A stretch of DNA of 64,000 nt from CALDTK01 sp045110575 (GCA_045110575.1 JBGCGF010000010.1:49736-113735), one strand, 5' to 3'; positions 27,114 to 35,103 are shown, counted from the first letter of the stretch. A program made the numbers and translations. The notes: generated by a model from the letters alone, not told the origin.

Positions 27114-28115
27114 TTATTGCCCCAACCACTCCACAGCCCTCGCCACCTGATTATCATCCATCATCTTTACACCATGTCGGAATTCGCTTTTCTCGTCCAC
27201 ACCAACCTTGCCATCGTAGCGATTCTTGTTTCGGTCGATGAATACATCTTGAGAGATTACCAAGACCAGCTCCTCTCCGACGGGTTCGTATCCATTGCCA
27301 GTTGTGTAGCCCGCGGTTTCTTCTCCGATAAAGAGCGTGTTGTCTCGACTTTTGAATGCAACAGCAACCAACTCTCCTGAGCTGATAGTATACCTGCTCA
27401 GTAGAACAACGACTTTCTCATCTGCTGAAACCGATGGCATCTCTTCCATTTCACAGGTTAGCCTTCCCCAATTCGTGAACTGGTCGTTTTCAATGGTGTA
27501 TTCCCGAATGTCTCCAGTACGATTGATAGCCCCACCGATGAAGCCTTCACCAACCAGCGGCGCCAGACCGGATAGCATCGGTTCTATGTTCCCGCCTCCA
27601 TTAAAGCGCAGATCAACAATCCAGCGGTCTACTCCTTTGGCCTTAAGCTCTACAAGACCGTGGCGGATGAAATCGGCTTGCGCTTTCACATCTCCTGGAC
27701 CAATTCCGACGATGTTCAAATAGCCAACGCTATCTCCAAGTAGCTGATACGAGAACTTCGCTGAAACGTCATTCATGACATTATTGATGAAGTTTGCTTT
27801 CCGGTTGTCTTCCCCACTTAACTCCCCACTATAGCTTACGATGATAGATTGATCAAAGGCTGATCGTATGGTCGCGTGCTTGTCTTCAAGGGCGTTAATG
27901 AGATACTGCAGGCCTGGCTTTAGGTCTTCTGTGCTGGTCTTTCCTTCGGTTAGTTCAACGTACTTCGTGTTTACAGCTTCCCAGTCGATGGCGTCGGAGT
28001 AGAGGGAGACTTTTTGAGCCTTGGTGATGATGGGGGCGTAGGTGGTGTTGGCAGGTTGAGATTTGCAAGTTGTGAAGAGGAGGAATAGAAGTGGAATGTA
28101 TAGGCTGGATTTCAT
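27114..28115 (-). CDS. S41 family (C-terminal-processing) peptidase, lipoprotein
   Basis: 333 residues with a lipoprotein signal MKSSLYIPLLFLLFTTC. After a helical N-terminal part (about 30-90), the tail-specific protease core has VGYLNIVGIG, WIVDLRFNGGGN, the serine in SRYTISSGELVA, and GEETAGYTTG. No PDZ domain is obvious, as in the PDZ-less S41 lipoproteins of Bacteroidota. It likely cleaves peptides or proteins in the periplasm. Confidence 0.87.
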   Translation of the reverse strand: MKSSLYIPLLFLLFTTCKSQPANTTYAPIITKAQKVSLYSDAIDWEAVNTKYVELTEGKTSTEDLKPGLQYLINALEDKHATIRSAFDQSIIVSYSGELSGEDNRKANFINNVMNDVSAKFSYQLLGDSVGYLNIVGIGPGDVKAQADFIRHGLVELKAKGVDRWIVDLRFNGGGNIEPMLSGLAPLVGEGFIGGAINRTGDIREYTIENDQFTNWGRLTCEMEEMPSVSADEKVVVLLSRYTISSGELVAVAFKSRDNTLFIGEETAGYTTGNGYEPVGEELVLVISQDVFIDRNKNRYDGKVGVDEKSEFRHGVKMMDDNQVARAVEWLGQ

Positions 28116-28149
28116 TTTAGAAAGAATTATTTATTGGAAATTGACGTCA

Positions 28150-29004
28150 CTAACTGTTCTTAAATATTAGGCCTCTCATGTTGAATTTTGCGGGTTTAAA
28201 TCGAGCAGTAACATCTTGATTCTGTTTGAATTCTTTGGTGTACTGCAGAAGTTGGTCACGGTTGTTTGAGATTATCCAATATCTTGATTTCGAAGCTATC
28301 GATCTGTTGATCGATTCTGTTAATTCTCGTGAGCATGTCTCCTTGGTGTAGAAGGACTCTTTAGTTGTATTTCGAATCGCGATGAAATGTTTACAAGTAA
28401 TAGGGACGAAGCTGAAACCATCTGCAATATTGTCTAGAAAGGGTAAATCACCAAATATTAAGTCTGTGTCTATGGACTCCATTACGACCATTTCGAAATT
28501 TGGGAGACTTCGTGAGTCTTGTTCTATTGAGTTCATTAAGTTTTCTAGTAGAATAAGTTCTAAGTTGTTATCTGGTCTACATTTTACAAGCTCAAGTATG
28601 TCAGGATTGTTAGTTAGTAGTTCTCGGTTCTTCTCAATTTGAAATCGACTTCTATGTTTTATTGAAAAAATGGCCAGTACAAATTTGCTCAAATCAATAT
28701 TATTACTGAAGAGAGGTTTGTGGCTATCGGCAATTATTTTCGTGATTGTTTTGGAAAGTGAGTTTTCTAGGCTGCCAAACCATTTCTCCAAATCAAGTAT
28801 CCTTTTGTCAGCTATACGAGGTACGTATAAATCTTTTTTTATCGCAAATGAAAAAGCCTTTTTTCCTTTTGAAGTCGAAAAGTAAGTCTTCTCTTTTTCA
28901 GCATCTAAAACATATACTCCTTCACGTGTCTTAGTCTCATCGTCAGTGACCCAGTGTTTAAGCAGCATTCGGGGCATGTAATGATTGTTTTTCAGTATTG
29001 GCAT
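28150..29004 (-). CDS. DUF4238-family protein
   Basis: 284 residues. The N-terminus KNNHYMPRMLLKHWV is the hallmark (HHYVPxxYLxxF-like) of DUF4238. Further conserved elements are IFSIKHRSRFQ, the IFGDLPF segment and FVPITCKHFIAI. The family is widespread and scattered in accessory DNA and has no demonstrated function. Codon use is AT-rich compared with ackA next to it, which suggests transfer. Confidence 0.75.
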   Translation of the reverse strand: MPILKNNHYMPRMLLKHWVTDDETKTREGVYVLDAEKEKTYFSTSKGKKAFSFAIKKDLYVPRIADKRILDLEKWFGSLENSLSKTITKIIADSHKPLFSNNIDLSKFVLAIFSIKHRSRFQIEKNRELLTNNPDILELVKCRPDNNLELILLENLMNSIEQDSRSLPNFEMVVMESIDTDLIFGDLPFLDNIADGFSFVPITCKHFIAIRNTTKESFYTKETCSRELTESINRSIASKSRYWIISNNRDQLLQYTKEFKQNQDVTARFKPAKFNMRGLIFKNS

Positions 29005-29075
29005 ATTAGGTAGAAATTTGAACTGAAAAGATAGACCTCCTGTTTATACTTTGAATCCGCTTATTCCCCACCCCC

Positions 29076-30332
29076 ATGATCCTAACCCTCAACGCCGGCT
29101 CCTCTTCCCTCAAATTCTCCGTCTTCAACCTCGCAGCAGGTGAAGAAGAAGTGGCCAATGGACTCGTAGAACGCATCGGCTCCGCAGCAGGGCAGGCGAC
29201 CTTTGAGATTGGAGGAGAGAAGCAACGCCTTGATTTTCAGGGAGATCATGGAGATGCGCTCAGTCAGATTGGAGGATTTCTGCGCAAGCAGTCCCGCAGG
29301 ACTGCGGGGCAAGGAAGCATGCTCGATGAAATAAAAGCCGTTGGCCACCGCGTCGTACACGGAGGAGAAGCCTTACAGCAACCGACGATAATAACGAGCG
29401 AAGTAGAACAGACCATCGAGCGACTCATTCCACTTGCACCGCTGCACAATCCCGTCAACCTACAAGGCATACAACTCGCTAAAGAAGCACTCGCAAACGT
29501 GCCGCACGTGGCTGTCTTTGACACCGCTTTCCACAGTACCATGCCCGACCATGCCTATCGCTATCCTGTGCCAAACGAATGGTACACCAAGCACGGCGTT
29601 CGGAAGTATGGATTCCATGGGACATCACACGCGTACGTGAGTGCAGTCGCAAGGTCCCGCTATGCGAGGATCCTCGTGCCACGCACGGGGCAGGTTTTGT
29701 CGAGTGCCCCTGCAGCAGGGGCCGAAGAAGAAAAAAAACACGACAAAATCATCACCCTCCACCTCGGCAACGGCTGTTCAGCAGCAGCGATCGTAGGCGG
29801 AAAGTGCGTGGATACGACCATGGGACTCACCCCGCTCGAAGGCCTCATGATGGGCACGCGCGCTGGAGATGTTGACCCCGGATTAGCTTCTTACATGCAC
29901 GGCCTGGGAATGTCCGTTGCGGACTATGACAAAGCGCTCAACAAGGCCAGCGGACTGCTCGGCATCGCTGCCGAAAACGACATGCGCACCTTGCTTTCGA
30001 TGAGAGAGGAGGGGAGTGCCAGCGCCCGTCTAGCGATCGCCATGTTCGTGTACCGCCTTCGCAAAACCGTCGGTGCATTCGCAGCTGCCATGGGCGGAAT
30101 TGACGCGCTTATTTTTACAGCAGGCATTGGCGAGAACGCGGCAGTTATTCGAGCTGAAGTTTGTGAGGGCTTAGGTTTTCTAGGAATAGAAATCAGTACG
30201 GAATTGAATGCTATTCGAAACAATGAGCCACGGTTTATTGGTCATGGCAAGTGTCCTGTACTGGTCGTTCCAACCAATGAAGAGTTACAGATCGCAAGGG
30301 CTACGGCTGCGGTGATAGGGGCGGCAGTGTAG
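29076..30332 (+). CDS. ackA: Acetate kinase
   Basis: 418 residues. The ASKHA fold shows LNAGSSSLKF (1-14), GHRVVHGGE (90-98), KYGFHGTSH (177-185), ITLHLGNGCS, TPLEGLMMGTR and FTAGIGENA. It makes acetyl-phosphate/ATP from acetate in the cytosol, partnering with Pta. An insertion of about 19 residues after HGTSHAYVS (roughly residues 194-217) is absent from typical enzymes and is GC-rich with palindromes. The coding sequence is GC- and C-ending-rich compared with its left neighbours. No gene partner is adjacent; pta is at 6-8 kb. Confidence 0.95.
   Translation: MILTLNAGSSSLKFSVFNLAAGEEEVANGLVERIGSAAGQATFEIGGEKQRLDFQGDHGDALSQIGGFLRKQSRRTAGQGSMLDEIKAVGHRVVHGGEALQQPTIITSEVEQTIERLIPLAPLHNPVNLQGIQLAKEALANVPHVAVFDTAFHSTMPDHAYRYPVPNEWYTKHGVRKYGFHGTSHAYVSAVARSRYARILVPRTGQVLSSAPAAGAEEEKKHDKIITLHLGNGCSAAAIVGGKCVDTTMGLTPLEGLMMGTRAGDVDPGLASYMHGLGMSVADYDKALNKASGLLGIAAENDMRTLLSMREEGSASARLAIAMFVYRLRKTVGAFAAAMGGIDALIFTAGIGENAAVIRAEVCEGLGFLGIEISTELNAIRNNEPRFIGHGKCPVLVVPTNEELQIARATAAVIGAAV
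29655..29726. repeat. In-frame GC-rich insertion with palindromes inside ackA
   Basis: Contains CGAGGATCCTCG (29665-29676) and GCCCCTGCAGCAGGGGC (29706-29722), the latter with 8-bp arms and one loop base. It encodes the extra residues (RYARILVPRTGQVLSSAPAA...). A third hairpin-rich stretch (29290-29308) lies upstream in the same gene. Confidence 0.55.
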
Positions 30333-30447
30333 TATGTGTGGCGATTTCAAAGTTGTCGCTTTCAAGCTTGTGTAGCGTGTTCCGAACAGGTGACGCTCTT
30401 GGATATTCTGGCTCCTATAAATTTCTCTCAACGTCTACTCCTTTCCC

Positions 30448-31041
30448 TCACGTGCTTTCACTCCGCTTAACCAACTCCGCCTCAATATCCTCCATCGACA
30501 ACCCCTTTGCCTTCAAGACCAACAGTAAGTGGTACATCAGGTCCGCCGTCTCATACACTAAGCGTTCCTTGTTATCGTCGATCGCCTCAATGACCAGTTC
30601 GACAGCCTCTTCGCCAACCTTCTGGGCCATCTTATTGATACCACGTTTGTACAGCTTGTTGGTATACGATTCGTTGTCGTCACTTGCAATTCGCTGACTG
30701 ATCGTGTCCTCTAATTTGTACAGGAATCCCTTCGGCGTTTCCTCGGCAAAACAAGAAGTCGTTCCTGTGTGACACGCCGGACCGACAGGGCGGACCTTGA
30801 TCAACAACGTATCGTTATCACAATCCTGTCGAATTTCTTCTACGAACAAGAAGTTGCCAGACGTTTCGCCTTTCGTCCATAGCCGCTGCTTGCTGCGACT
30901 ATAGAAGGTCACCTTTTGTTCAACTTTGGTTTTGGCGAAAGCCTCCTCATTCATGTAGCCCAACATGAGGACTTGTAATGTCAACGAGTCCTGGATAATC
31001 ACAGGTAACAGCCCGCCGCTTTTTTGGAAATCTAAGTTCAT
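30448..31041 (-). CDS. hisIE: Bifunctional phosphoribosyl-AMP cyclohydrolase / phosphoribosyl-ATP pyrophosphatase
   Basis: 197 residues. HisI (about 1-100) has the metal ligands in QDCDNDTLLIKV and the zinc motif CHTGTTSC. HisE (about 110-195) has DNESYTNKLYKRG and the acidic helix GEEAVELVIEAI. It carries out steps 2 and 3 of histidine synthesis. Its start overlaps the hisF stop by 4 nt (ATGA). It is the last gene of the his operon here and ends convergent with ackA. An exact 14-mer copy encodes EAFAKT near residue 35. Confidence 0.96.
   Translation of the reverse strand: MNLDFQKSGGLLPVIIQDSLTLQVLMLGYMNEEAFAKTKVEQKVTFYSRSKQRLWTKGETSGNFLFVEEIRQDCDNDTLLIKVRPVGPACHTGTTSCFAEETPKGFLYKLEDTISQRIASDDNESYTNKLYKRGINKMAQKVGEEAVELVIEAIDDNKERLVYETADLMYHLLLVLKAKGLSMEDIEAELVKRSEST
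30929..30942 (+). repeat. 14-mer GTTTTGGCGAAAGC, inside hisIE
   Basis: Exact copy; coding strand (minus) reads AFAKT. Confidence 0.9.
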
Positions 31042-31790
31042 CGTACAGGTAAGTTTTGAGTTCTGAGGTAGTTCTTCAAGGTAGGAATCGGAACCTCTCC
31101 AAAGTGGAAAATGCTCGCAGCAAGAGCTGCAATGATTGGTGTTTGCTCGAAAAGTGTCTTGAAATGTTCTTGCTTGCCCGCGCCGCCTGATGCGATCACT
31201 GGGATATTGACAGCCTCACAAATTTGATTGTTGAGCGCAAGGGCGAACCCTTTTTTCGTACCGTCGTGATCCATGGATGTGAGCAAGATTTCTCCTGCGC
31301 CAAATGCCTCGATTTGTTTCGCCCAAGCAGTCGTTTCAAGCGTGGTCATTTTCTTTCCGCCATGGGTTGCCACCGTCCAACGGTCGTCAATCCATTTGGT
31401 ATCAATGGCAACGACCAAACATTGACTGCCGAACTTCTCGGCGATCTCTCGGATCAACGCAGGTCTTTTCACCGCGGCGGAATTCACAGCCACCTTATCT
31501 GCGCCCAAGCGCGTAAGCATCTCAACGTGTTCAACGCTTGATACGCCTCCGCCAACCGTGAAGGGGATATTGATTTCAGCCGCGATGCGCTCAACCAGTT
31601 CGTAAAGGGTGTCGCGCTTTTCTATGGTCGCGGTGATGTCGAGAAACACAAGTTCGTCGGCTCCTTGTTCCACGTAGCGTTTTGCCAAAACGATCGGATC
31701 TCCTGCGTCAACAATGTCAACGAAATTGACACCTTTCACCGTGCGTCCGTCTCGAATATCAAGACAGGGAATGATGCGTTTCTTTAACAT
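31038..31790 (-). CDS. hisF: Imidazole glycerol phosphate synthase cyclase subunit
   Basis: 250 residues from ATG 31790 (MLKKRIIPCLDIRDG). The frame to 31859 adds 23 residues overlapping hisA and is rejected. It is a (beta-alpha)8 barrel with catalytic aspartates in CLDIRDG (Asp 11) and VVAIDTKW (Asp 130). With HisH it makes imidazole glycerol phosphate and AICAR. It overlaps the hisA stop by 7 nt. Confidence 0.96.
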   Translation of the reverse strand: MLKKRIIPCLDIRDGRTVKGVNFVDIVDAGDPIVLAKRYVEQGADELVFLDITATIEKRDTLYELVERIAAEINIPFTVGGGVSSVEHVEMLTRLGADKVAVNSAAVKRPALIREIAEKFGSQCLVVAIDTKWIDDRWTVATHGGKKMTTLETTAWAKQIEAFGAGEILLTSMDHDGTKKGFALALNNQICEAVNIPVIASGGAGKQEHFKTLFEQTPIIAALAASIFHFGEVPIPTLKNYLRTQNLPVR

Positions 31791-32497
31791 AGCTCTGAGA
31801 GTTGCTTGAGGGTAATACGGTTCTCGTAGATTGCTTTTCCAACGATCGCGCCAGCGCAACCCAATGCTTTGAGTTCGAATAAGTCTTCCATCGAAGCAAC
31901 CCCGCCACTGGCAATCAGCGCAACATTCGATGACGCAAGAATCTCTTCGTACAGTTCAATCGAAGGCCCTTGAAGCATTCCATCCTTGCTGATGTCTGTG
32001 CAGATGGTCGACTGAATTCCAACAGCTTCATAACCTTTGATGAAATCAAGGACATCGATTTCAGAAGCTTCGAGCCAGCCATCAGTGGCAATCTTCCGAT
32101 CCTTACAATCGGCTCCAAGGATGATCTTCTCTGCTCCGTATTTCTCTATCCAAGAGAGGAATAGTGTTCGGTTTTTTGCAGCAATACTTCCCGCCGTTAC
32201 TTGCTGGGCCCCACTGTTAAACGCGACCTTCAAATCTTCATCTCGCTTGATGCCTCCACCAAAGTCGACGATCAAATTCGTCTGCGTAGCAATCGCTTCT
32301 AAAGTTTTATAGTTCACGACCTGCTTTGCCTTTGCGCCGTCTAGGTCTACCACGTGGAGATGTGTAATCCCGTTTGCTTCAAATGACTTGGCCACATCTA
32401 CGGGGCTGTCGCTATATGTCGTCATCGAATTATAGTCGCCCTTGGTTAGTCGGACGCACTTTCCATCGATGATATCTATTGCGGGTATAATTCTCAT
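31784..32497 (-). CDS. hisA: ProFAR isomerase (1-(5-phosphoribosyl)-5-[(5-phosphoribosylamino)methylideneamino] imidazole-4-carboxamide isomerase)
   Basis: 237 residues, (beta-alpha)8 barrel paralogous to HisF. Catalytic Asp 8 lies in IIPAIDIIDGKCVRL and the second aspartate in QSTICTDISKDG. Phosphate-binding glycines are in VDFGGGIK and IASGGVAS. It catalyses the Amadori rearrangement of step 4. Its start overlaps the hisH stop (ATGA) and its stop overlaps hisF, so hisH-A-F-IE are translationally coupled. Confidence 0.96.
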   Translation of the reverse strand: MRIIPAIDIIDGKCVRLTKGDYNSMTTYSDSPVDVAKSFEANGITHLHVVDLDGAKAKQVVNYKTLEAIATQTNLIVDFGGGIKRDEDLKVAFNSGAQQVTAGSIAAKNRTLFLSWIEKYGAEKIILGADCKDRKIATDGWLEASEIDVLDFIKGYEAVGIQSTICTDISKDGMLQGPSIELYEEILASSNVALIASGGVASMEDLFELKALGCAGAIVGKAIYENRITLKQLSELC

Positions 32498-33072
32498 AGG
32501 GATAAGAAGTTTTGTAAGAAACGTTGCCCCGGTTCGGCTGACTTTTCGGGGTGAAATTGTGCTGCATAGAAATTGTCTTTTTCTAAGCTTGCGCTAAAAC
32601 GGGTGATATACTCGCAGACTGCATTTGTCTCGGCGCATTCCTCGGCATAATAGCCGTGCACGAAGTACATGTCGGTCTCTTGTGTGATGCCCTCGTACAG
32701 CGGTCCGCTAACTCGTGTGAAGTCGTTCCAGCCCATGTGGGGCACAATCCCCTTCTCGGGAAAACGTAAGACGCGGGCGTTGAAAATCCCCATTCCTGTG
32801 GTGTCTCCTTCTTCTGAATTCACGCACATCAATTGCAGTCCTAGGCAGATGCCCAGCACCGGTTGGGTTAGGGTAGGGATGAGCTTGTCGAGGCCTTTCG
32901 ATCTCAACATTTCCATCGCTGACTTTGCCTCGCCCACTCCTGGTAAAATTACCTTGTCCGCTGCACGAATGATTTCTGAGTCAGCTGTCACTGTGGCCTC
33001 TACACCGAGTCGCTGCAACGCATTTTGTACCGATCGAATATTACCGGCGCCGTAATCTATTATTGCTACCAT
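32494..33072 (-). CDS. hisH: Imidazole glycerol phosphate synthase glutaminase subunit
   Basis: 192 residues from the second of two adjacent ATGs (33072; the first at 33075 is equally possible). Class I glutaminase with nucleophile cysteine in LGICLGLQLM, histidine and glutamate in AAQFHPEKS, and DYGAGNIRSV at the N-terminus. It supplies ammonia to HisF. The 99-nt gap to hisG holds repeats instead of hisD, hisC and hisB, which usually sit there in this phylum. Confidence 0.96.
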   Translation of the reverse strand: MVAIIDYGAGNIRSVQNALQRLGVEATVTADSEIIRAADKVILPGVGEAKSAMEMLRSKGLDKLIPTLTQPVLGICLGLQLMCVNSEEGDTTGMGIFNARVLRFPEKGIVPHMGWNDFTRVSGPLYEGITQETDMYFVHGYYAEECAETNAVCEYITRFSASLEKDNFYAAQFHPEKSAEPGQRFLQNFLSL

Positions 33073-33108
33073 CATTTTTAATTATTTGGAGAATTGAAAG
33101 GCTGAATG

Positions 33109-33174
33109 GTTAGTGCGTCCCTAACGAGCGTCAAGAGCATTCAAAATTCAAAATTCCTAAATTCAAAATTCCTT
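33109..33174. repeat. Low-complexity intergenic repeat between hisG and hisH
   Basis: A TGCGTCCCTAACGAGCGTC module (33113-33131) is followed by ATTCAAAATTC units repeated with small gaps. The same GCGTCCC module occurs at 52755 and 55977, also followed by short repeated units. It lies at the point where hisD/C/B are absent. Confidence 0.65.
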
Positions 33175-34032
33175 TCACGCCATCATCTTCTCAATCGGGA
33201 CGACCAAAATGCCTTCAGCACCGAGTGCTTTCAAGGTGTCAATCACTTCCCAAAAGTCATCCTCGTTCACCACAGAGTGAATGCTACTCCAGCCTGGAAT
33301 ACTCAATGGAAGGACCGATGGACTCTTCATTCCGGGTAGTGCTTTGGCGATATCGTCAAGCGCAGCATTGGGAGCGTTCATCAAGATATACTTGTTCGAC
33401 TTTGCGTCTTGCACAGCCTTGATACGGAAGAGTAATTTTTCGAGAATTTCGGTTTTATCCTCAGATAAGGCCGGGTTCGATATTAGGACAGCTTCACTTT
33501 TAAGTATAACCTCAACTTCTTCCAAGCCATTGGTAAGCAAGGTGCTGCCTGTCGACACAATGTCCAAGATGCCATCTGCCAAGCCGATGCCTGGGGCGAT
33601 CTCAACACTGCCCGAGATTTCCTCGATTTCTGCGGTAATGGAGTTGCGCTTAAAGAAGTCTTCGAGCACGTTTGGATACGAAGTCGCAACGCGCTTGCCG
33701 TTGAAATAAGAGAGGCTAGGGTAGTCTGTACCCTTTGGTAGCGCTAGACTCATGCGACATTTCGAAAAGCCGAGAGACTTTACCGTGCGGACATTCTTTC
33801 GTTTTTCGAGCACTTCATTTTCGCCCAGAATGCCGATGTCCGCAATGCCTTGTTCGACATATTGAGGAATATCGTCGTCTCTCAAGTAAAGTACTTCAAG
33901 CGGAAAGTTGCTTGCTTCTGCTTTCAATTTATTGGTTCCATTGGAGATTTTGATCCCGCAATCGCGCAATAGTTGAAGTGATTTGTCGCTCAGTCTGCCC
34001 TTCTTTTGGACAGCTATTCTTAGTTTACTCAT
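33175..34032 (-). CDS. hisG: ATP phosphoribosyltransferase, long form
   Basis: 285 residues from ATG 34032 (MSKLRIAVQKKGRLSDKS). The catalytic domain has GILGENEV and the PRPP-type loop STGSTLLTNGL. The length and C-terminal ~75-residue ACT-like domain (KYILMNAPNAALDDI ... EGILVVPIEKMM) mark the HisZ-independent long form that is feedback-inhibited by histidine. It catalyses the first committed step. Expression is probably controlled by the attenuator upstream (34067-34188). Confidence 0.96.
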   Translation of the reverse strand: MSKLRIAVQKKGRLSDKSLQLLRDCGIKISNGTNKLKAEASNFPLEVLYLRDDDIPQYVEQGIADIGILGENEVLEKRKNVRTVKSLGFSKCRMSLALPKGTDYPSLSYFNGKRVATSYPNVLEDFFKRNSITAEIEEISGSVEIAPGIGLADGILDIVSTGSTLLTNGLEEVEVILKSEAVLISNPALSEDKTEILEKLLFRIKAVQDAKSNKYILMNAPNAALDDIAKALPGMKSPSVLPLSIPGWSSIHSVVNEDDFWEVIDTLKALGAEGILVVPIEKMMA

Positions 34033-34066
34033 GGTCAATTAAAAATGCCTGAGTAAATAGGGGAAT

Positions 34067-34150
34067 AAAAAAACCCACCAGATAACTCAGGCGGGTTGGA
34101 AAGTAGAAGATACAAGATACCTATTCCATCACGCCGTGTGCGAGTGATGG
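34067..34150 (-). promoter_or_regulatory. his operon transcription attenuator
   Basis: On the minus strand, four segments fit the classical scheme. Segment 1 (34150-34144, CCATCAC, the His codons) pairs perfectly with GTGATGG of segment 2 (34132-34126). Segment 2 extended (34135-34126, GGCGTGATGG) can instead pair at 8 of 10 positions with segment 3 (34099-34090, CCAACCCGCC). Segment 3 pairs with segment 4 (34079-34072, GGTGGGTT) to form a terminator followed by seven U. A ribosome stalled on the His codons would free segment 2 and prevent the terminator. Confidence 0.85.
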
Positions 34151-34188
34151 ATATGATGTGAAGACTTGTAAGAGGTGCTTTGAAGCAT
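34129..34188 (-). CDS. hisL: his operon leader peptide
   Basis: 19 residues, MLQSTSYKSSHHIHHSHTA, with five histidine codons among the last nine. The stop codon lies in attenuator segment 2. It is followed by the terminator hairpin and then hisG, 97 nt after its stop. Its start is only five nt downstream of a TACCTTTG -7 box (34193-34200), so the transcript may be nearly leaderless. The ATG overlaps on the other strand the proposed start of the pRiA4b-like gene (both in GCATGC). Too short for ordinary gene finding, but the His content and position make it convincing. The symbol hisL is used by analogy with enteric bacteria. Confidence 0.85.
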   Translation of the reverse strand: MLQSTSYKSSHHIHHSHTA

Positions 34189-35092
34189 GCTGCAAAGGTA
34201 TACGGCATTTGCTCCGCGTACAGCCTTCGAACATCACTTTCGCAAAAGAGTTCGCGGGAAGGAGGAAATATTTACAACCTGGAACGAGTTTGCAACGCAA
34301 CGGCTTTCTCGGCGTTACTACACTGTGGCCGAATTTCTAAGAGTACAGCTTTCGCTAAAACGCGCTGATCCATCCATTATAAGGGTGCTTGAAGTACCTG
34401 CTGATTACAGTGCGTACGAGTTACATCTAGCGCTACAAGTGAGCCTAGGCTGGAACGATCGCGAACCGTTCGAAATGGTTCGATCTAAACTAACGGTCGG
34501 CGTTGAACCGAGTTATGCAGGAGCCGGCATCGTTCACGATGGCCATGCCTACCGACACGCAGATGAGCTTGAAGCAAGTGACTTATTTCAATTTGTAGGC
34601 CAGCAAGTGGCATACACTTATGATTTCAGTCGCCTCTGGGAATTTGACTTAAAACTCATCGCGCGGGTAGATCAGGAGGGCGAGTTGCCCATATGCACAC
34701 TAATAAAAGAGGCGGCGCCGATAGAAGACGCCGATGATTTAGACACCTACTATGGTATACTAATAGCTTATTCAGATTTAGACTCTGTGCTGCATGACCT
34801 TGCGGTACAGCTGCTTGGAGATGATTTTGATTTTAATGGGCCAAGCCCAGAAGAGGTCACCGAACATCTAGGTTTATTGTTCAGTGATGAAGTCGAGCCA
34901 CACGGCACCGGTCAAGATGGAGATGATGCCGATTTCGGTTGGTGGGACCCGAGTAAATACGATGATAAAATGAGGCTGCAAGTTCTGCAGGACGACATTA
35001 GCCGTCAATTGCCTCCAGATTTAGGTTCGCTCGAAACTGGAGAAAAGCAACAAGCGCTTCTTGACATTCTCCGTGGCAAACAAAGTGATTAA
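34187..35092 (+). CDS. pRiA4b ORF-3-like family protein
   Basis: 301 residues. Residues about 45-240 resemble the plasmid pRiA4b ORF-3-like (IS1096 TnpR-like passenger) fold: FLRVQLSLKRADPSIIRVLEVP, then ELHLALQVSLGWNDREPFEM, matching the family's order of a beta hairpin and a helix with LH...GW. The C-terminus is acidic (DGDDADFGWWDP). Function is not established. The start at 34187 is the only in-frame ATG near the domain. It lies inside the his leader region, so a downstream GTG or other start is possible. A one-mismatch 14-mer lies at 34349-34362. Confidence 0.7.
   Translation: MLQRYTAFAPRTAFEHHFRKRVRGKEEIFTTWNEFATQRLSRRYYTVAEFLRVQLSLKRADPSIIRVLEVPADYSAYELHLALQVSLGWNDREPFEMVRSKLTVGVEPSYAGAGIVHDGHAYRHADELEASDLFQFVGQQVAYTYDFSRLWEFDLKLIARVDQEGELPICTLIKEAAPIEDADDLDTYYGILIAYSDLDSVLHDLAVQLLGDDFDFNGPSPEEVTEHLGLLFSDEVEPHGTGQDGDDADFGWWDPSKYDDKMRLQVLQDDISRQLPPDLGSLETGEKQQALLDILRGKQSD
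34193..34200 (-). promoter_or_regulatory. Putative -7 box (TACCTTTG) of the his operon promoter
   Basis: Exact TAnnTTTG match on the minus strand directly upstream of the leader peptide. No clear TTG is found 19 nt upstream, so the -33 element is weak. Confidence 0.65.
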
Positions 35093-35103
35093 GAGCCTAG
35101 AGG

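Noticed and set aside
29047..29053. TATACTTTG as an ackA promoter -7 box
   Set aside because: Three bases between TA and TTTG and no TTG at proper spacing.
30338..30697. 119-residue plus-strand frame after ackA
   Set aside because: Antisense to hisIE; Ser-rich shadow frame.
34047..34092. GCCTGAGT/ACTCAGGC pairing (8 bp) near the his terminator as the antiterminator
   Set aside because: On the RNA its 3' arm lies downstream of the terminator U-tract, so it cannot form in time to prevent termination; the 2:3 pairing upstream is the better candidate.
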